From Alphaproteobacteria bacterium (GTDB lineage Bacteria > Pseudomonadota > Alphaproteobacteria > Elsterales > Elsteraceae), in NCBI GenBank assembly GCA_004292755.1, contig RDXE01000032.1, forward strand, positions 38,393 through 102,392: a stretch of DNA of 64,000 nucleotides. Direction: 5' to 3'. Positions 46,154-56,246 of the stretch are shown here, in pieces. The notes under the pieces are model-generated. The model worked only from the letters and a program-made list of their open reading frames with translations. It made no database searches and was not told the origin of the DNA. Position numbers and translations under genes: made by a program. Positions within the stretch are counted from its first letter, which is position 1, and the number at the start of each line of letters is the position of its first letter.

Positions 46154-48614
46154 TTAGAGCGGCAGCGTTCGCCCCTCGGCAAAGCCGAAGAACAAGGCAT
46201 GCTCCAGGGCATTGGCCCCGGCGAGGCGAACATCGGGGTTCTGCGCCAGATAGCTGGCGGCGTTGAACCGGGCCAAGCCTCGGCCCTCTGACGCGCCATA
46301 GCTGATCCAGTGCTCCAGGGGGTCAATGCCCTGGGCCCGCACATCTGGATTGCGGGCCAGATAGTCGATTGTGCTGAACAAGGTGTTGGGATCGCGCCCC
46401 TCTCGCCAGCCGAACTGCTGCCAATGCTGCAGCGCGCCATCGATCAGCGCGGGGGTGGTGAGGGTGTCGCCGCCGCGCTGGGTCAGGGCCGTCAAGACGT
46501 CGGAGTTGGCCAGCAGGTAGAAATTGGCATCGAAGCCGCGCCGGATCACCTCAATTTGGGCACTGGGCGTTGAGTCCCGGCTTTCAGCATCGGGCAACGC
46601 CGATAACGACATGATGCGGTGGGATGCCTGCGCCAGGGCTTCGATCGACAGCAGACGATCAGTCCCCTCGCGAGCCGAGGTAACCTCGGCATGGCGCCCA
46701 AAAATGCGCACTGTGACGCTGGCGGGATCAAGACTGTCATACTGCGCAACGTCCATGCCGCGATTGCCGATCAGCAGATCGTTACCCGCGCGTCCTGCCA
46801 TCCAATCGTGGCCCGTGGCGCCAATCAGAGTGTCATTCTGGCTGCCGCCATCGAGGCCAGAGCCGTCGGCTGCCGCGGTCACGCGTACCGGTTCGGGCGG
46901 GGGGGTCACAGACTGCGCACGCAGCTGCACCTGATTGCCGGACACCACCAATTGCTCGGCTGTGAAGGCGCCGGTCAATTCCAGGCTGCGGTCAAAGCCA
47001 GGGGTGCCGTCAATACCTAGGAACAAAGTCGTGATGCCCCCAGTCACGGACCAATGGATGCCGCCGGTCAGCAAGCCTGCCCCGGTGCCATTGCCCAGGC
47101 TGGTGATCGCCACCCCATCCACACGGATGGCATCACCGGGGTTGGGGTCGCTGATCACATCGGTGTCAGTGAAGTGCGTGCTCCACAGAAACACATCCTC
47201 GCCCGCTCCACCCACCAAGGTATCAATCCCGGCAAAGCCTTGTAGGGTATCGGCACCATCCTCCCCCGTCAGCCGGTCGCGCGCTGGGCTGCCATGTATC
47301 TCATCGGCTGCACTGGTGGCGGCAAGGGAGACGCGAAAAAGCTCGGACGTCCCAGCGCCATCGCCCGCGACGAGGTTTGACGCTTGGCTGTTGAAGACCA
47401 GGAAGCGACCGTCCGGCGATAGGATTGGCACGGCCGACGCGGCATTGCCCTGGGTGCCGGTGGTGCTGGTGGAAACCCGAATGGTGGCAACCCGGCCGGC
47501 CTCATCCAAGACGCCATTGCCGTCGGTGTCGCGATCATGAAGAAAAACATCGGGCACGCCATTGGTATCACCAGCCACCAGATTGGTCGCGGTGCTGCCA
47601 AACACAATGAAGCGGCCATCCTGGCTCATGTCGGCATATTCGACATTGCCGTTGTGTTGCGTGCCATCGGTCGCGACTGAGACGCGAATGGTTGTGTTTG
47701 CCTGGGTATCGCGGACGAACACGTCCGTCGCGCCATTCGTATCGCCAGCGACTAGGTTGGTTGCCGCTGACAGAAAAACAACATATCGCCCATCCTTAGA
47801 GATTGCTGGCACGCCGACAGTATTTGCATCAGCCTCGGCACCGGCAGTGCTGACAGATATCCGCGTGGTCTCGCCGGTTAGTCGGTTGTGAACAAAGCCA
47901 TCATCTTTGCCATTCGTATCGCCCGCCACCAGCGTGGAGGCAGAACTGATCATCGCGATATGGTTGCCAGACGCCGAAAAGCCCGTGAGGTAGGTGGAGC
48001 CATTGCCCTGCGTGCCATTGGTCGCCACGGACACCCGCACCGTCGTGCCTGCGCCGGTGTCACGGACGAACACGTCATGGGCGCCGTTGGTGTCGCCTGC
48101 GACCAAGTCGCCCGCCTGCGACCAAGTCGCCCGCCGTTGTCTCGAACGCGTAGACCGACCCGACCGGTCGGATCACTGGCAAATAGCTGGTGGAAACGGG
48201 GACGGTCGACTGAGCACCACCGCCGGTAAGGTTCAGGCGTGTGATGGCACCAGTGGCGAGGGTGACGGCAAACGCATCGGCAACCGTATTGGTGTCGCCG
48301 GCAACTAAAGTGTCAGCGGCTGTCGTAAACACCGCAACGCTACCATCCGCGCTGAGGCCAACAAACGTGCTCGCTTTAGTCAGTTGAGACCCATCCGCGG
48401 CCAAGGAGACACGCCGCAGCGAGTTGGCGGTGGTGTCCCGCAGAAAAATGTCGGCGACACCGTTGGTATCATCAGCAACTAGGTTGGTTGCAGACGATTG
48501 AAACAGAATATATCTGCCATCATTGCTAACGGTGGCGAATCCAGCAGCTTGGTCAGCGGCAGTAAGAGACGCGGGTCTACTCGCAAAAGTAATAGAACTG
48601 ACAGAAATCGGCAT
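46154..48614 (-). pseudogene. Beta-propeller / RTX-type calcium-binding protein, frameshifted by a 19-bp duplication
   Basis: Starts MPISVSSITF at 48614 and reads until about 48110, where a 19-bp tandem duplication shifts the frame; the sequence continues in another frame to 46154. Removing one copy joins AGDLVAG to DTNGAHDVFVRD and gives 813 residues. Visible parts: several propeller repeats of the form SATNLVAGDTNGxxDVFVRD; RTX-like blocks (DTLQGFAGIDTLVGGAGEDV, later DTLIGATGHDWMAGRAGND); and a C-terminal tail with repeats of the form YLxxNPDVR...EGR. Such proteins are usually exported by type I secretion, but no T1SS genes are here. The C-terminal frame begins only at a TTG inside the repeat, so independent translation is unlikely. 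Confidence 0.8.
48094..48131. repeat. Perfect 19-bp tandem duplication inside the RTX gene
   Basis: Two identical copies of CGCCTGCGACCAAGTCGCC (48094-48112 and 48113-48131), followed by a CGCC. Because 19 is not a multiple of three, the duplication changes the frame of the surrounding gene; losing one copy restores it exactly. It could be slipped-strand mutation, a reversible switch, or an assembly error. Confidence 0.95.
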
Positions 48615-48644
48615 GCTGTGGCTCCCAAGTGTGTGGGTCAGCGG

Positions 48645-49385
48645 TTAAAGTCGGCTGTGCAGAAGGGCTTTCGTGTCCGCTTGGTTGCGATATCGCACGG
48701 CCATCAGTGATTTCGCGAGTGGTCCCAGTTGTTCTGTTGTGATCACGCTGTCGGGGAACAGAGCGCGCATCTGGCGCTTGTCCAACAGGTCAATGGTTTC
48801 CACAACCTCCATCGCGGACCCAAAGCTGGAGCTCTGCTTAAAGAAACCGCGGCGTTTCTTGGTCAACAAATGCGCTCGAGCCGAGGGGGAAAGCCAATGA
48901 TAAAACCAAGTTCGAAAGTGTAACTCATAGGGAAACCAGTAGTTTGGTGTTTGAATATAATAACTCTCAGCGCCTTCACGCACAGCCCTAGCAAACTGTT
49001 CCCGCTGTGCCCAGCCAATCACGTGTTCAATGACGGAGTTGGAGTGGATCAATTCCGCTGGGATGGCACCCGGTGCCATGGTCGTGATGTCGCCAATCAC
49101 CAGTTTCACAGGCGGCCAAGCGTCAGGGCTGGGGGGGTGACCATGGTCGGTCAAATTCACCAGCGTGATCTCCACCGGACGATCCCCGAGCATTGGCGCC
49201 ATCAGCCGCCAATATCGCTCGGTTCCGCCGAGATCGAGGATTCTACAGCGCCCGTGATCGCCGATGGCTTGGTCAATCATGCGCAGCACCAAGCGAAACC
49301 GGCGCAGCCGCAGCCTAGTGCCCAGCGACGTAGCCGACTTATAGGGGTCGGACGGTGGCCGGTCAGGCATTGGGCCGTTGCTCAC
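48645..49385 (-). CDS. Class I SAM-dependent methyltransferase
   Basis: 246 residues. SAM-binding motif I is RILDLGGTERYWR, followed by the acidic strand (VEITLVNLTD) and the VIGDITTM and LIHSNSVIEHV segments that match post-I and motif II/III of small class I methyltransferases. The C-terminal half (NYWFPYELHFRTWFYHWLSP) resembles those of glycan- or lipid-modifying methyltransferases near surface polysaccharide genes. Substrate unknown. Lies 30 bp before the start of the broken RTX gene in the same direction. Confidence 0.82.
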   Translation of the reverse strand: MSNGPMPDRPPSDPYKSATSLGTRLRLRRFRLVLRMIDQAIGDHGRCRILDLGGTERYWRLMAPMLGDRPVEITLVNLTDHGHPPSPDAWPPVKLVIGDITTMAPGAIPAELIHSNSVIEHVIGWAQREQFARAVREGAESYYIQTPNYWFPYELHFRTWFYHWLSPSARAHLLTKKRRGFFKQSSSFGSAMEVVETIDLLDKRQMRALFPDSVITTEQLGPLAKSLMAVRYRNQADTKALLHSRL

Positions 49386-49461
49386 TTGCTGTGGGGTGTC
49401 GCAATTGCCGCGAGAATGACAAAACCCTTGGTAGCAGACAATGGACTCTGCAGCGCCACCG

Positions 49462-51006
49462 CTAAATCAGTGCCTCCACCAGATAGGGGCCACGGCTGGC
49501 AAAGCCGCGGGCGAGTGCGGTGGTAAGGGCTTCGGCTGTCTCAACTCGCTCGCCCGGCACGCCAAAGCCGCGCGCCAACAGAACCCAGTCGATGGTAGGG
49601 CGGTCCAGCTGGAACAAGTCGGTGAACACGCGTCCGGGGTTTTGGACACCGACATTGGTCATCTCGCCCTGCAGGATGCGGTAGGCGCGGTTGTTGAAGA
49701 TCAACACCACCACCGGCGTCGCCTCGCGCGCCATGGTCCACAGCGCTTGCAGGCTGTAGAGGCCAGAGCCGTCGGCTTGCAGACAAAGGACGGGTCGACC
49801 AGGGGCGGCAATCGACGCGCCTAGCGCCAAAGGCATGCCGCAGCCGATGGCACCTCCAGTGATTTGAATCCAGTCATGCGGGTGAGTATCGGCGGTCTGT
49901 GGCGCCATTGCGCGGGAGGAGGTCAGGCCTTCATCGGCAATGATGGCGTCGTCGGGCAGCGTGGCGGCTACGGCAGCGGCAGCTGTGTCTGGTGTGATCG
50001 GCCCTGTCGGTGCGGCAGTCGGTGTGTAGGGGCGAACAGGCACCGGCGTTGCCAGTGCGCCAGTCGCCTCCGCCAAGGCAGTCAGGGCAGCGATCAGATC
50101 ATCGCCTGGGGCCGCGACGGGGATGATGGCCGCATCGGGTGGGGCCAAGGTGCTGGGCTTGCCAGGATACGCGAAGAATGCAACTGGGGCGGCCGCCCCA
50201 ACCAAGATCAACGCCTCCAGATGGGCCAGACGCTTGACTGCCATATCGACCGGATAGGGGACGCGATCCAGGCCAACCCGACCGGCCCCGCGCTGGATAC
50301 GGCGCACGCTGGTCGGCGCCAGCAACTCCGCCCCGGTGTGGGCAACGATGCGCCCGGCCAGCGACAGGCCATCTTCCATCAACGCGCGATCACCGATCAG
50401 CAGACCGACCTTGCGGCCAGAGCGCAACCAGCGCACGGCCTCGGCAATCGCGTCAGTGTCAGGCAGGGAGGGGGCCGGAATGGGCAGCGCGTCGGCCGGG
50501 CCATCGGCCTCGCCCCAGGCTGTGTCGGCCGGTAGGATCAAGCTGGCGATCTGGCCCGGCGCGGTGCGCGCCGCCTGCACAGCGCGGGCCGCATCGCCAG
50601 CGATCTGGCGGGAGTCGGGGCTGCTGTGAACCCAGTGGGACATCGGCTTGGCCAGGCTGACAATGTCGCTGGCCAGGGGCGCATCATAGGCGACATGGTA
50701 TGTCGCATGATCGCCGATGATGTTCACAATGGGTGAGCGGGCGCGGCGGGCGTTGTGCAGATTGGCAAGCCCATTGGCGAGGCCTGGGCCCAGATGCAGC
50801 AGCGTGGCGGCTGGCTTCTCAGCGATCCGACCGTAGCCATCGGCTGCACCGGTCACCACCGTTTCGTGAAGGCCAAGGATGCAGCGCATGGCGGGGAAGC
50901 GGTCCAGCGCTGCTACGAAGTGCATTTCGGACGTGCCAGGATTGGCAAAGCAGGTGTCGATTCCCGTGGCGAGCAGTGTCCGCACCAAGCTTTCCGCGCC
51001 GTTCAT
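49462..51006 (-). CDS. ThDP-dependent decarboxylase/synthase (acetolactate synthase large-subunit family)
   Basis: 514 residues, three-domain thiamin diphosphate enzyme. Catalytic Glu48 lies in LGLHETVVTGAADGYGR. The ThDP/Mg motif starts at ADGSGLYSLQALW and ends with VLIFNNRAYRIL. Members of this length and sequence are often named acetolactate synthase large subunit but lie close to benzoylformate decarboxylase-type enzymes. No regulatory subunit (ilvH) or ilvC is adjacent and no FAD-site signature is evident, so a 2-oxoacid decarboxylase in a catabolic path is as likely as branched-chain biosynthesis. Confidence 0.85.
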   Translation of the reverse strand: MNGAESLVRTLLATGIDTCFANPGTSEMHFVAALDRFPAMRCILGLHETVVTGAADGYGRIAEKPAATLLHLGPGLANGLANLHNARRARSPIVNIIGDHATYHVAYDAPLASDIVSLAKPMSHWVHSSPDSRQIAGDAARAVQAARTAPGQIASLILPADTAWGEADGPADALPIPAPSLPDTDAIAEAVRWLRSGRKVGLLIGDRALMEDGLSLAGRIVAHTGAELLAPTSVRRIQRGAGRVGLDRVPYPVDMAVKRLAHLEALILVGAAAPVAFFAYPGKPSTLAPPDAAIIPVAAPGDDLIAALTALAEATGALATPVPVRPYTPTAAPTGPITPDTAAAAVAATLPDDAIIADEGLTSSRAMAPQTADTHPHDWIQITGGAIGCGMPLALGASIAAPGRPVLCLQADGSGLYSLQALWTMAREATPVVVLIFNNRAYRILQGEMTNVGVQNPGRVFTDLFQLDRPTIDWVLLARGFGVPGERVETAEALTTALARGFASRGPYLVEALI

Positions 51007-51116
51007 CCCAGTCCCCTAAGCGTGCTGTGGCTGACCTCCCGTCAGCGAGGCGAGCATGGCAGCAGGCTCCTCAAGCGGGAAGGGGCGGTTTTGTGAGGGA
51101 CGACTGCGGGTGACGC

Positions 51117-52772
51117 TTAGCCCGTGGGCAGAGTGATGGTCACCCGCGTGCCGTGGTCTGACGCGGGCTCCACGGTCAACGCGCCGCCTTGCAGGCCGAT
51201 CAGCCCCTTGGCAATCGGCAACCCCAAGCCAAGGCCGTTGGCGGCACGCGCCAGCCGTGTGTCCACTTGGCGGAACGGTTCCAGCGCGGCCGCAATCGCC
51301 TCTGGCGTCATGCCAGGGCCGTGATCGCGGATGGTGATGGTCATCCGGCTGCCGTCGGCCTCGGCCGTGATGTCCACTGGCGCGACCGTGCCGCCAAACC
51401 GCACGGCGTTGGCGATCACGCGGTCCAATGCCTGGCGAACCTGGGGACCATCGGCCATCACGGCAGGCAGATGCTGGGCGATGTGCAGCGATACGCGTTC
51501 GGGTGCCGTACCGGGTGGGTCCCATGCTCGTTTGCGATCCCGCAGCATCCGGCCCATGTCGATGGGGGTGGGGCGGGCCGTCAACATGCCTGCCTCGATG
51601 CGCATCAGGTCGATCATCGAGGAGAGCACCTCCAGCAATCCAGACGCGCCAGCCAGGATTTCAGCGGTCCAGGCGGTCTGCGTGCTGTCGATTGCATTGT
51701 CCCGCATCAATTCTGCAAAGCCGATGATGGAGTGCAGGGGCGTGCGCAACTCATGCCCCAACAGTGCCAGGAACTGGGACTTCAGCCGATCGGCAGACAG
51801 GGCGGCTTCGCGCGCAGCGATTAGCTCTTCCTCGCGGGCGATCTGGTCGGTGATGTCGCGCAGCATCAGTGTGCGGATCGGTTCTCCTTCCACGAGAATC
51901 TCGCGGCTGGCGACGTCGCAGATAAAGCTGCTGCCATCCAGGCGGTGGGCGCGATGCTGGTGCCAGCCATCCTGCACGGCAGTGACGGTCGGCAGCACCT
52001 GGGCCAGCAACTGCCGCGCGGGCGTACCGATCCAGCGCAAATGGTCGGTGGCAAACAAGCGCTCCGCGGCTGGATTGAACGCCAGGATGGTTTGAGCGGC
52101 GTCCATGGTCAGAATGGCTTCGGGCGAATGCTCAATGATCGCTTCCAGCAGCGCGGCGTGGCGGGTGGCGGCGCGCTCCGCTCGCGCGGTTTCCTGGGCA
52201 TCCAGCCCAATCGACAACACGGCAAGGCTACCCGGTGCTGGTTTCAGCCGGGATTTCAGGCCCAGCACCTCCAAACCATCGAACTGAGTGCGGAAGCTCC
52301 GCTCTGCCCCATCCACCAAGACGTCAGCATCGACGCGCACGGCGCGCTGTTGTTCCCGGCTGCTGGGAAAGCATTCTGGTGCGGTGCGGCCCAGCATGTC
52401 GTCCACCTTGGTGTGCCAGCGCTCTGCCGCAACTCGGTTGACCACGCGGTAACGCCCATCGGAGCCCTTGACATGGATGATCGCGGGCAGGCGATCCAGC
52501 ACCTGGTGCAGCAGCACGGCATCGGCGCGGGCGGGAGTGACCGACAGCAGGCGGACACCATCCGTCGTGGGTGGGCTCAAGGTGCAGCGGCTGAGATTGG
52601 TATCGCACCACTCCTCAGCGTCAGGCGGCTGCGCCAGGACGATCAGTGCGGCATCCAGCACCTCGGGCAAGCCCAGGCGCACGAACGCAGGCGTGGCCGC
52701 GATCCGGCTGCCATCGCTGGCAAACCACGCGAGCGCTCCTGGGATCAGTGCGATCTGGTCTGCTGTCAACAT
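51117..52772 (-). CDS. Soluble PAS-domain sensor histidine kinase
   Basis: 551 residues from ATG 52772 (MLTADQIALIPGAL). No TM helix. An N-terminal degenerate PAS-like stretch (1-95), PAS (about 100-200, LPAIIHVKGSDGRYRVVNRV), second PAS (about 215-330, SPEAILTMDAAQTILAFN), HisKA with the phospho-acceptor in LALLGHELRTPLHSIIGF, and HATPase with DHGPGMTPEA and NGLGLGLPIAKGL. No regulator is adjacent. The start lies 4 bases after the aldo/keto reductase stop, so it belongs to that run; the open frame reaches 52847 inside the upstream gene. Confidence 0.88.
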   Translation of the reverse strand: MLTADQIALIPGALAWFASDGSRIAATPAFVRLGLPEVLDAALIVLAQPPDAEEWCDTNLSRCTLSPPTTDGVRLLSVTPARADAVLLHQVLDRLPAIIHVKGSDGRYRVVNRVAAERWHTKVDDMLGRTAPECFPSSREQQRAVRVDADVLVDGAERSFRTQFDGLEVLGLKSRLKPAPGSLAVLSIGLDAQETARAERAATRHAALLEAIIEHSPEAILTMDAAQTILAFNPAAERLFATDHLRWIGTPARQLLAQVLPTVTAVQDGWHQHRAHRLDGSSFICDVASREILVEGEPIRTLMLRDITDQIAREEELIAAREAALSADRLKSQFLALLGHELRTPLHSIIGFAELMRDNAIDSTQTAWTAEILAGASGLLEVLSSMIDLMRIEAGMLTARPTPIDMGRMLRDRKRAWDPPGTAPERVSLHIAQHLPAVMADGPQVRQALDRVIANAVRFGGTVAPVDITAEADGSRMTITIRDHGPGMTPEAIAAALEPFRQVDTRLARAANGLGLGLPIAKGLIGLQGGALTVEPASDHGTRVTITLPTG

Positions 52773-52776
52773 TTGG

Positions 52777-53631
52777 TCATAGTACAGCAAGCGGCGTGGC
52801 GGCGCGCGGCGGCGGGAAAGCGCGGTCCAATCGGTCGGTGATCTCACCGGGCAAGGTCAGGTCAAGAGCGGTGCGGAACTCCTGCACGCGCTCCACCGAT
52901 GACGATTTCGGGATCGGGATGACGCCGGGTTGTGCCAGCAACCAAGCCAAAGCGACTGCGGCTGCACTGGTCCCAAGCTCCCGCCCGGCGCGGACCAGCG
53001 CGTCGTGACGCAGGAGACGCGCTTGCTCCAGGGGCGAATAGGCCATCACTGGCATGGCGCGGCGCCGCGCCTCGGGCAGCAAGTCCCACTCGATGCCGCG
53101 GCGATCAAGGTTATAGAGCACCTGATCGGTGGCACAGTCGGCCCCCGCGGGGCCATCCCAGACACCGCGCATCTGGGCCGGGTCAAAGTTGCTCACGCCC
53201 CAATGGCGGATTTTGCCTGCGCGCACCAAGTCGGCGAAGGCCGCGCGCGTGTCGGCCCACAAGTGCGGACCATCCCAGTGCAGCAGATAGAGATCGATAA
53301 AATCAGTCCCCAATCGCTTGAGGGAGCGTTCACACGCCTGGATGGTGCCACGGCGAGAGGCATTCTGCGGCAGCACCTTACTGACCAGGAACACCGTGTC
53401 TCGTCGTCCGCGGATGGCCTCGCCAACCACGGCCTCGGCCGCGCCTGAGGCGTACATCTCGGCGGTGTCGATCAGCGTCAGGCCAAGGTCGAGGCCAGCC
53501 TGCAGGGCGGCCACTTCAGCGGCGCGGCTGTCCGCCCGCTCCCCCATCATCCAGGTGCCAAGACCCATCGGCGGGATGGTGCCGCCAGCGGGGAGTGGGT
53601 GAGCGCGGGAGGCGGAGGTGGCCGCTGTCAT
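52777..53631 (-). CDS. Aldo/keto reductase
   Basis: 284 residues from ATG 53631. NADPH-dependent TIM-barrel oxidoreductase with the tetrad in DTAEMY (Asp, Tyr), LVSKVLP (Lys) and LLHWDG (His), and the cofactor-binding IPIPKSSSVERVQEF segment. Substrate unknown. The start overlaps the stop of the upstream gene (ATGA) and the stop is 4 bases before the PAS kinase, so all three are coupled. The frame is open upstream to 53727, but only inside the neighbour. Confidence 0.9.
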   Translation of the reverse strand: MTAATSASRAHPLPAGGTIPPMGLGTWMMGERADSRAAEVAALQAGLDLGLTLIDTAEMYASGAAEAVVGEAIRGRRDTVFLVSKVLPQNASRRGTIQACERSLKRLGTDFIDLYLLHWDGPHLWADTRAAFADLVRAGKIRHWGVSNFDPAQMRGVWDGPAGADCATDQVLYNLDRRGIEWDLLPEARRRAMPVMAYSPLEQARLLRHDALVRAGRELGTSAAAVALAWLLAQPGVIPIPKSSSVERVQEFRTALDLTLPGEITDRLDRAFPPPRAATPLAVL

Positions 53632-54380
53632 TCTGTCTCCAGGTTCGCAAGGTGAGAGCCCGCCATTGATGGGACGGTGATCCAACCGCTCAGAGCCTTG
53701 GCCAAGTGGTCTTGGCGGGTAAACCACGCCTGCTCAAGACGGTCCAGCCGATCCATCAGATGCGCCAAGTCTGGCTCCGCCAACACCCGCCCCCCTGGGC
53801 CTGCATCCAGGGCCAGAACCAAGTGGCGTGGGTGGTCAGGCGTCGCCGTTGCTTCCAGATGGTCAATCAAGCGCAGCAGGCGCGCGTGTCCATCTGCTGG
53901 CCAGCGTGCTGTGGTTGCAAGGGTGACCCATGGTGAGCCGGCAACAAGCCGCTGCTGCGGCGTGTCGCGCTCCTCTCCGGCCGTGTCGTAGTGAAGCCCG
54001 GCCGCGCGGGCAGCGGCGACATCACGGTCGGTGGGCAGCGGGGCACCCCATCCAACGGGGCGGTGACCCAGCACGGCGCTCACCGCGTCGAGGGTGGGCA
54101 GCAAGGGATCGCCAGAGAACCAACTGGCATCGGGTACGACCGCCACCTCATGGCCTGCAGCGCGGACAGTCGCGCTCCAAGGGGCGGTGGCCGCCCCGGC
54201 ATCCAAGCGAACCGTGAGCGGGACGCCCAGACGCCGCAGCGCCGCCAGGAGCCTCGGCATGCCATCGGCGACGGCGAACCACCGATCAGCCGCACCAATC
54301 TCAAGGGCCAGCGCGATCCAGAGTGGTGCAGATCCAGGGGTTGGCCCGGATCGGCGCCAGAGCCTCAAAGGTCCACCCAC
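53628..54380 (-). CDS. Hypothetical protein, distantly polysaccharide-deacetylase-like
   Basis: 250 residues from ATG 54380, overlapping the bpt stop by 16 bases. LWIALALEIGAADRWF and ATVRAAGHEVAVVPDASWF recall the strands and the AGHEVxxH turn of NodB-type deacetylases, but the metal-binding Asp-His-His set is missing, so it would be inactive if related. It ends WITVPSMAGSHLANLETE. I cannot name a family with confidence. It is clearly in an operon with bpt and the aldo/keto reductase. Confidence 0.6.
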   Translation of the reverse strand: MGGPLRLWRRSGPTPGSAPLWIALALEIGAADRWFAVADGMPRLLAALRRLGVPLTVRLDAGAATAPWSATVRAAGHEVAVVPDASWFSGDPLLPTLDAVSAVLGHRPVGWGAPLPTDRDVAAARAAGLHYDTAGEERDTPQQRLVAGSPWVTLATTARWPADGHARLLRLIDHLEATATPDHPRHLVLALDAGPGGRVLAEPDLAHLMDRLDRLEQAWFTRQDHLAKALSGWITVPSMAGSHLANLETE

Positions 54381-55225
54381 CCGTCATCATCCAGGCGCTG
54401 CAGTGGGCGATAGCGGCTTTTGTACTGCATCTTGGCCGACCCCTCGATCCAATAGCCAAGGTACACATAGTCGAGACCCGAGGCGCGACAGACATTGACC
54501 AGCGCCAAAATCAAATGGGCACCAAGGCTGCGCGACGGGTCCTGGCAATCGAAGAAGCTGTACACAGCCGACAAGCCATCGTCGCTGCGGTCCACCAGAC
54601 AGACGGCAACCAGCGCGCCTGTTTGCGTCCGCAAGGTCAGCAGCGCTGTGTCCACCGGGCTGTCCTCCACCATGGAGCGATAGTCCGACATCGCCATGGT
54701 TGCCATGTCGCCGCCCGCGTGGCGACTGGCTTGATAGTGCTGGAACAGGGCGTATTGCTCGTCGGTGGCAATGCTGGCTTCTAGCGCGACGGACAAATCA
54801 GCGTTGCGGCGCACCAAGCGGCGCTGGGTGGTGGAGGGTTGGAACCGCCCTACAGGAATGCGCACTGGCACACAGGCCGTGCAGGTGGGGCAGACGGGTC
54901 GATAGGCAATCGACAGGCTGCGGCGGAACCCAGCCGAGGTAAGGTGGCCGAAGGCAGGAGTGGGGTCCGGCAGGTCGGCCAGATCGGTCAGCACCCGCCG
55001 CTCAAACCGTCCCGGCAAGTAGGGGCAGGGGTGAAGGAGGGAGCGGTAGAACAGCAGCGACGTCCGCTCCCGCCGCTCGGCCATGCCTGGGTCATCGGGG
55101 GGCTCGAGCCCGCTGGACTGTCCTGGCCCGGAGGGCAGCGAGAGTGATCCGTCAGTACCCTCAACACCAGCGCATCGGGTGGGGCGGTTTCCAGGATCGT
55201 CGTCGTCGCGGGGTCGTTCGTTCAT
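54365..55225 (-). CDS. bpt: Aspartate/glutamate leucyltransferase (Bpt, Ate1-like)
   Basis: N-degron enzyme that adds Leu from Leu-tRNA to N-terminal Asp/Glu so ClpAP/ClpS can degrade the protein. The Ate N-domain is clear (LHPCPYLPGRFERRVLTDL, Cys pair in RPVCPTCTACVPVRI) and the C-domain includes LVAVCLVDRSDDGLSAVYSF and LDYVYLGYWIEGSAKMQYK. The frame opens at 55225 (286 residues), but the homologous part begins at about ATG 55084 (239 residues, typical length); the first 47 residues are Asp/Gly/Pro-rich and may not be translated. Follows motB by 24 bp. Confidence 0.9.
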   Translation of the reverse strand: MNERPRDDDDPGNRPTRCAGVEGTDGSLSLPSGPGQSSGLEPPDDPGMAERRERTSLLFYRSLLHPCPYLPGRFERRVLTDLADLPDPTPAFGHLTSAGFRRSLSIAYRPVCPTCTACVPVRIPVGRFQPSTTQRRLVRRNADLSVALEASIATDEQYALFQHYQASRHAGGDMATMAMSDYRSMVEDSPVDTALLTLRTQTGALVAVCLVDRSDDGLSAVYSFFDCQDPSRSLGAHLILALVNVCRASGLDYVYLGYWIEGSAKMQYKSRYRPLQRLDDDGWVDL

Positions 55226-55249
55226 AACCCCGCCATGCTGAGCGAAGGA

Positions 55250-56212
55250 TCAGCGCCTGATCAAGGGGCCATCGGGCGCAGGTCCCGGTGCCGGGGCACT
55301 GGGAGGCGGCGGCAGACGCGGCGGCGTCGACTCCCGCAGCACCGTGATGCTGATCCGGCGATTGCCGGGCGCATTGGGATCATCCGGCATCAAATGGTCG
55401 CGATCTGCCCGACCCTGCACCTGAATCACGCGTTCATCGCGCACACCTGATGCCATCAGCAGCCGCCGGGTGGAATTCGCGCGATCAGCGGACAGTTCCC
55501 AGTTGGTGTATGTGGCGTTGGCAGCAAAACCGCGACTGTCGGTATGGCCAGCAATCGTGATGCGGTTGGGCAGACGCTCGATCACCCGCGCCACCTGTGC
55601 GACAATTTGCCTCGTGTGGGGCAGGGGGGTTGCGGAGCCAGACCCAAACAATTCCCGCCGGTCGCTATCGATCAGATTGATGCGAAGACCCTCGGGGATC
55701 ATCTCCACCTGGATGTTGGAAGTGTAGTCGCGCAGTTCCGGAATGTCCTCTAACTGCTTGCGCACCGCCCCCATCTCTTCAAACGTCCCACCACCCTGGA
55801 TATCACGGTTGCCGGCAAACCGCGTGGCATTGGCCACACGTTCCGCCGAACTGCCGGGGAAGCCTGGAACTTCAGTGGTGCCTTCACCGTCCTGCGGCTG
55901 GGATGGGCCGCCACCCGGTGGGCCCAATGGCGCAGACTGGCTACGCTGCATGCCCGGTTGGGTGATCGTTTGCCCGCCGAGCGGGGCACCAGAACCAGAG
56001 GTGGTACGTGCAATCGACGCCGGGGCAAAGTATTCGGCAATCCCTTCCCGCACCTCGGGCTTTACCTGGTTCACCAACCACAGCATCAGGAAAATGATGA
56101 ACATCGCGGTCATGAAGTCCGCGAGTGCAACCTTCCAGTGACCGCCATGGAACTCATGGCCGCCATGCTTCCGCTTCTTAACGATGATCGGCGGTAGATT
56201 GCTGTCGGCCAT
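55250..56212 (-). CDS. motB: Flagellar motor stator protein MotB
   Basis: 320 residues from ATG 56212 (MADSNLPPIIVKK). One TM helix with the proton-carrying Asp32 (ALADFMTAMFIIFLMLWLV), a plug and Pro/Gly-rich linker (about 60-160), and a C-terminal OmpA/MotB peptidoglycan-binding domain (ITIAGHTDSRGF, NWELSADRANSTRRLL). Proton-driven (MotB) rather than sodium (PomB) type is assumed. GGGGACGATCC precedes the start, nearly the same leader as motA, and motA ends 34 bp upstream. Confidence 0.95.
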   Translation of the reverse strand: MADSNLPPIIVKKRKHGGHEFHGGHWKVALADFMTAMFIIFLMLWLVNQVKPEVREGIAEYFAPASIARTTSGSGAPLGGQTITQPGMQRSQSAPLGPPGGGPSQPQDGEGTTEVPGFPGSSAERVANATRFAGNRDIQGGGTFEEMGAVRKQLEDIPELRDYTSNIQVEMIPEGLRINLIDSDRRELFGSGSATPLPHTRQIVAQVARVIERLPNRITIAGHTDSRGFAANATYTNWELSADRANSTRRLLMASGVRDERVIQVQGRADRDHLMPDDPNAPGNRRISITVLRESTPPRLPPPPSAPAPGPAPDGPLIRR

Positions 56213-56246
56213 GGATCGTCCCCGGTTCGGGCTTTCGTGTCGCGCG

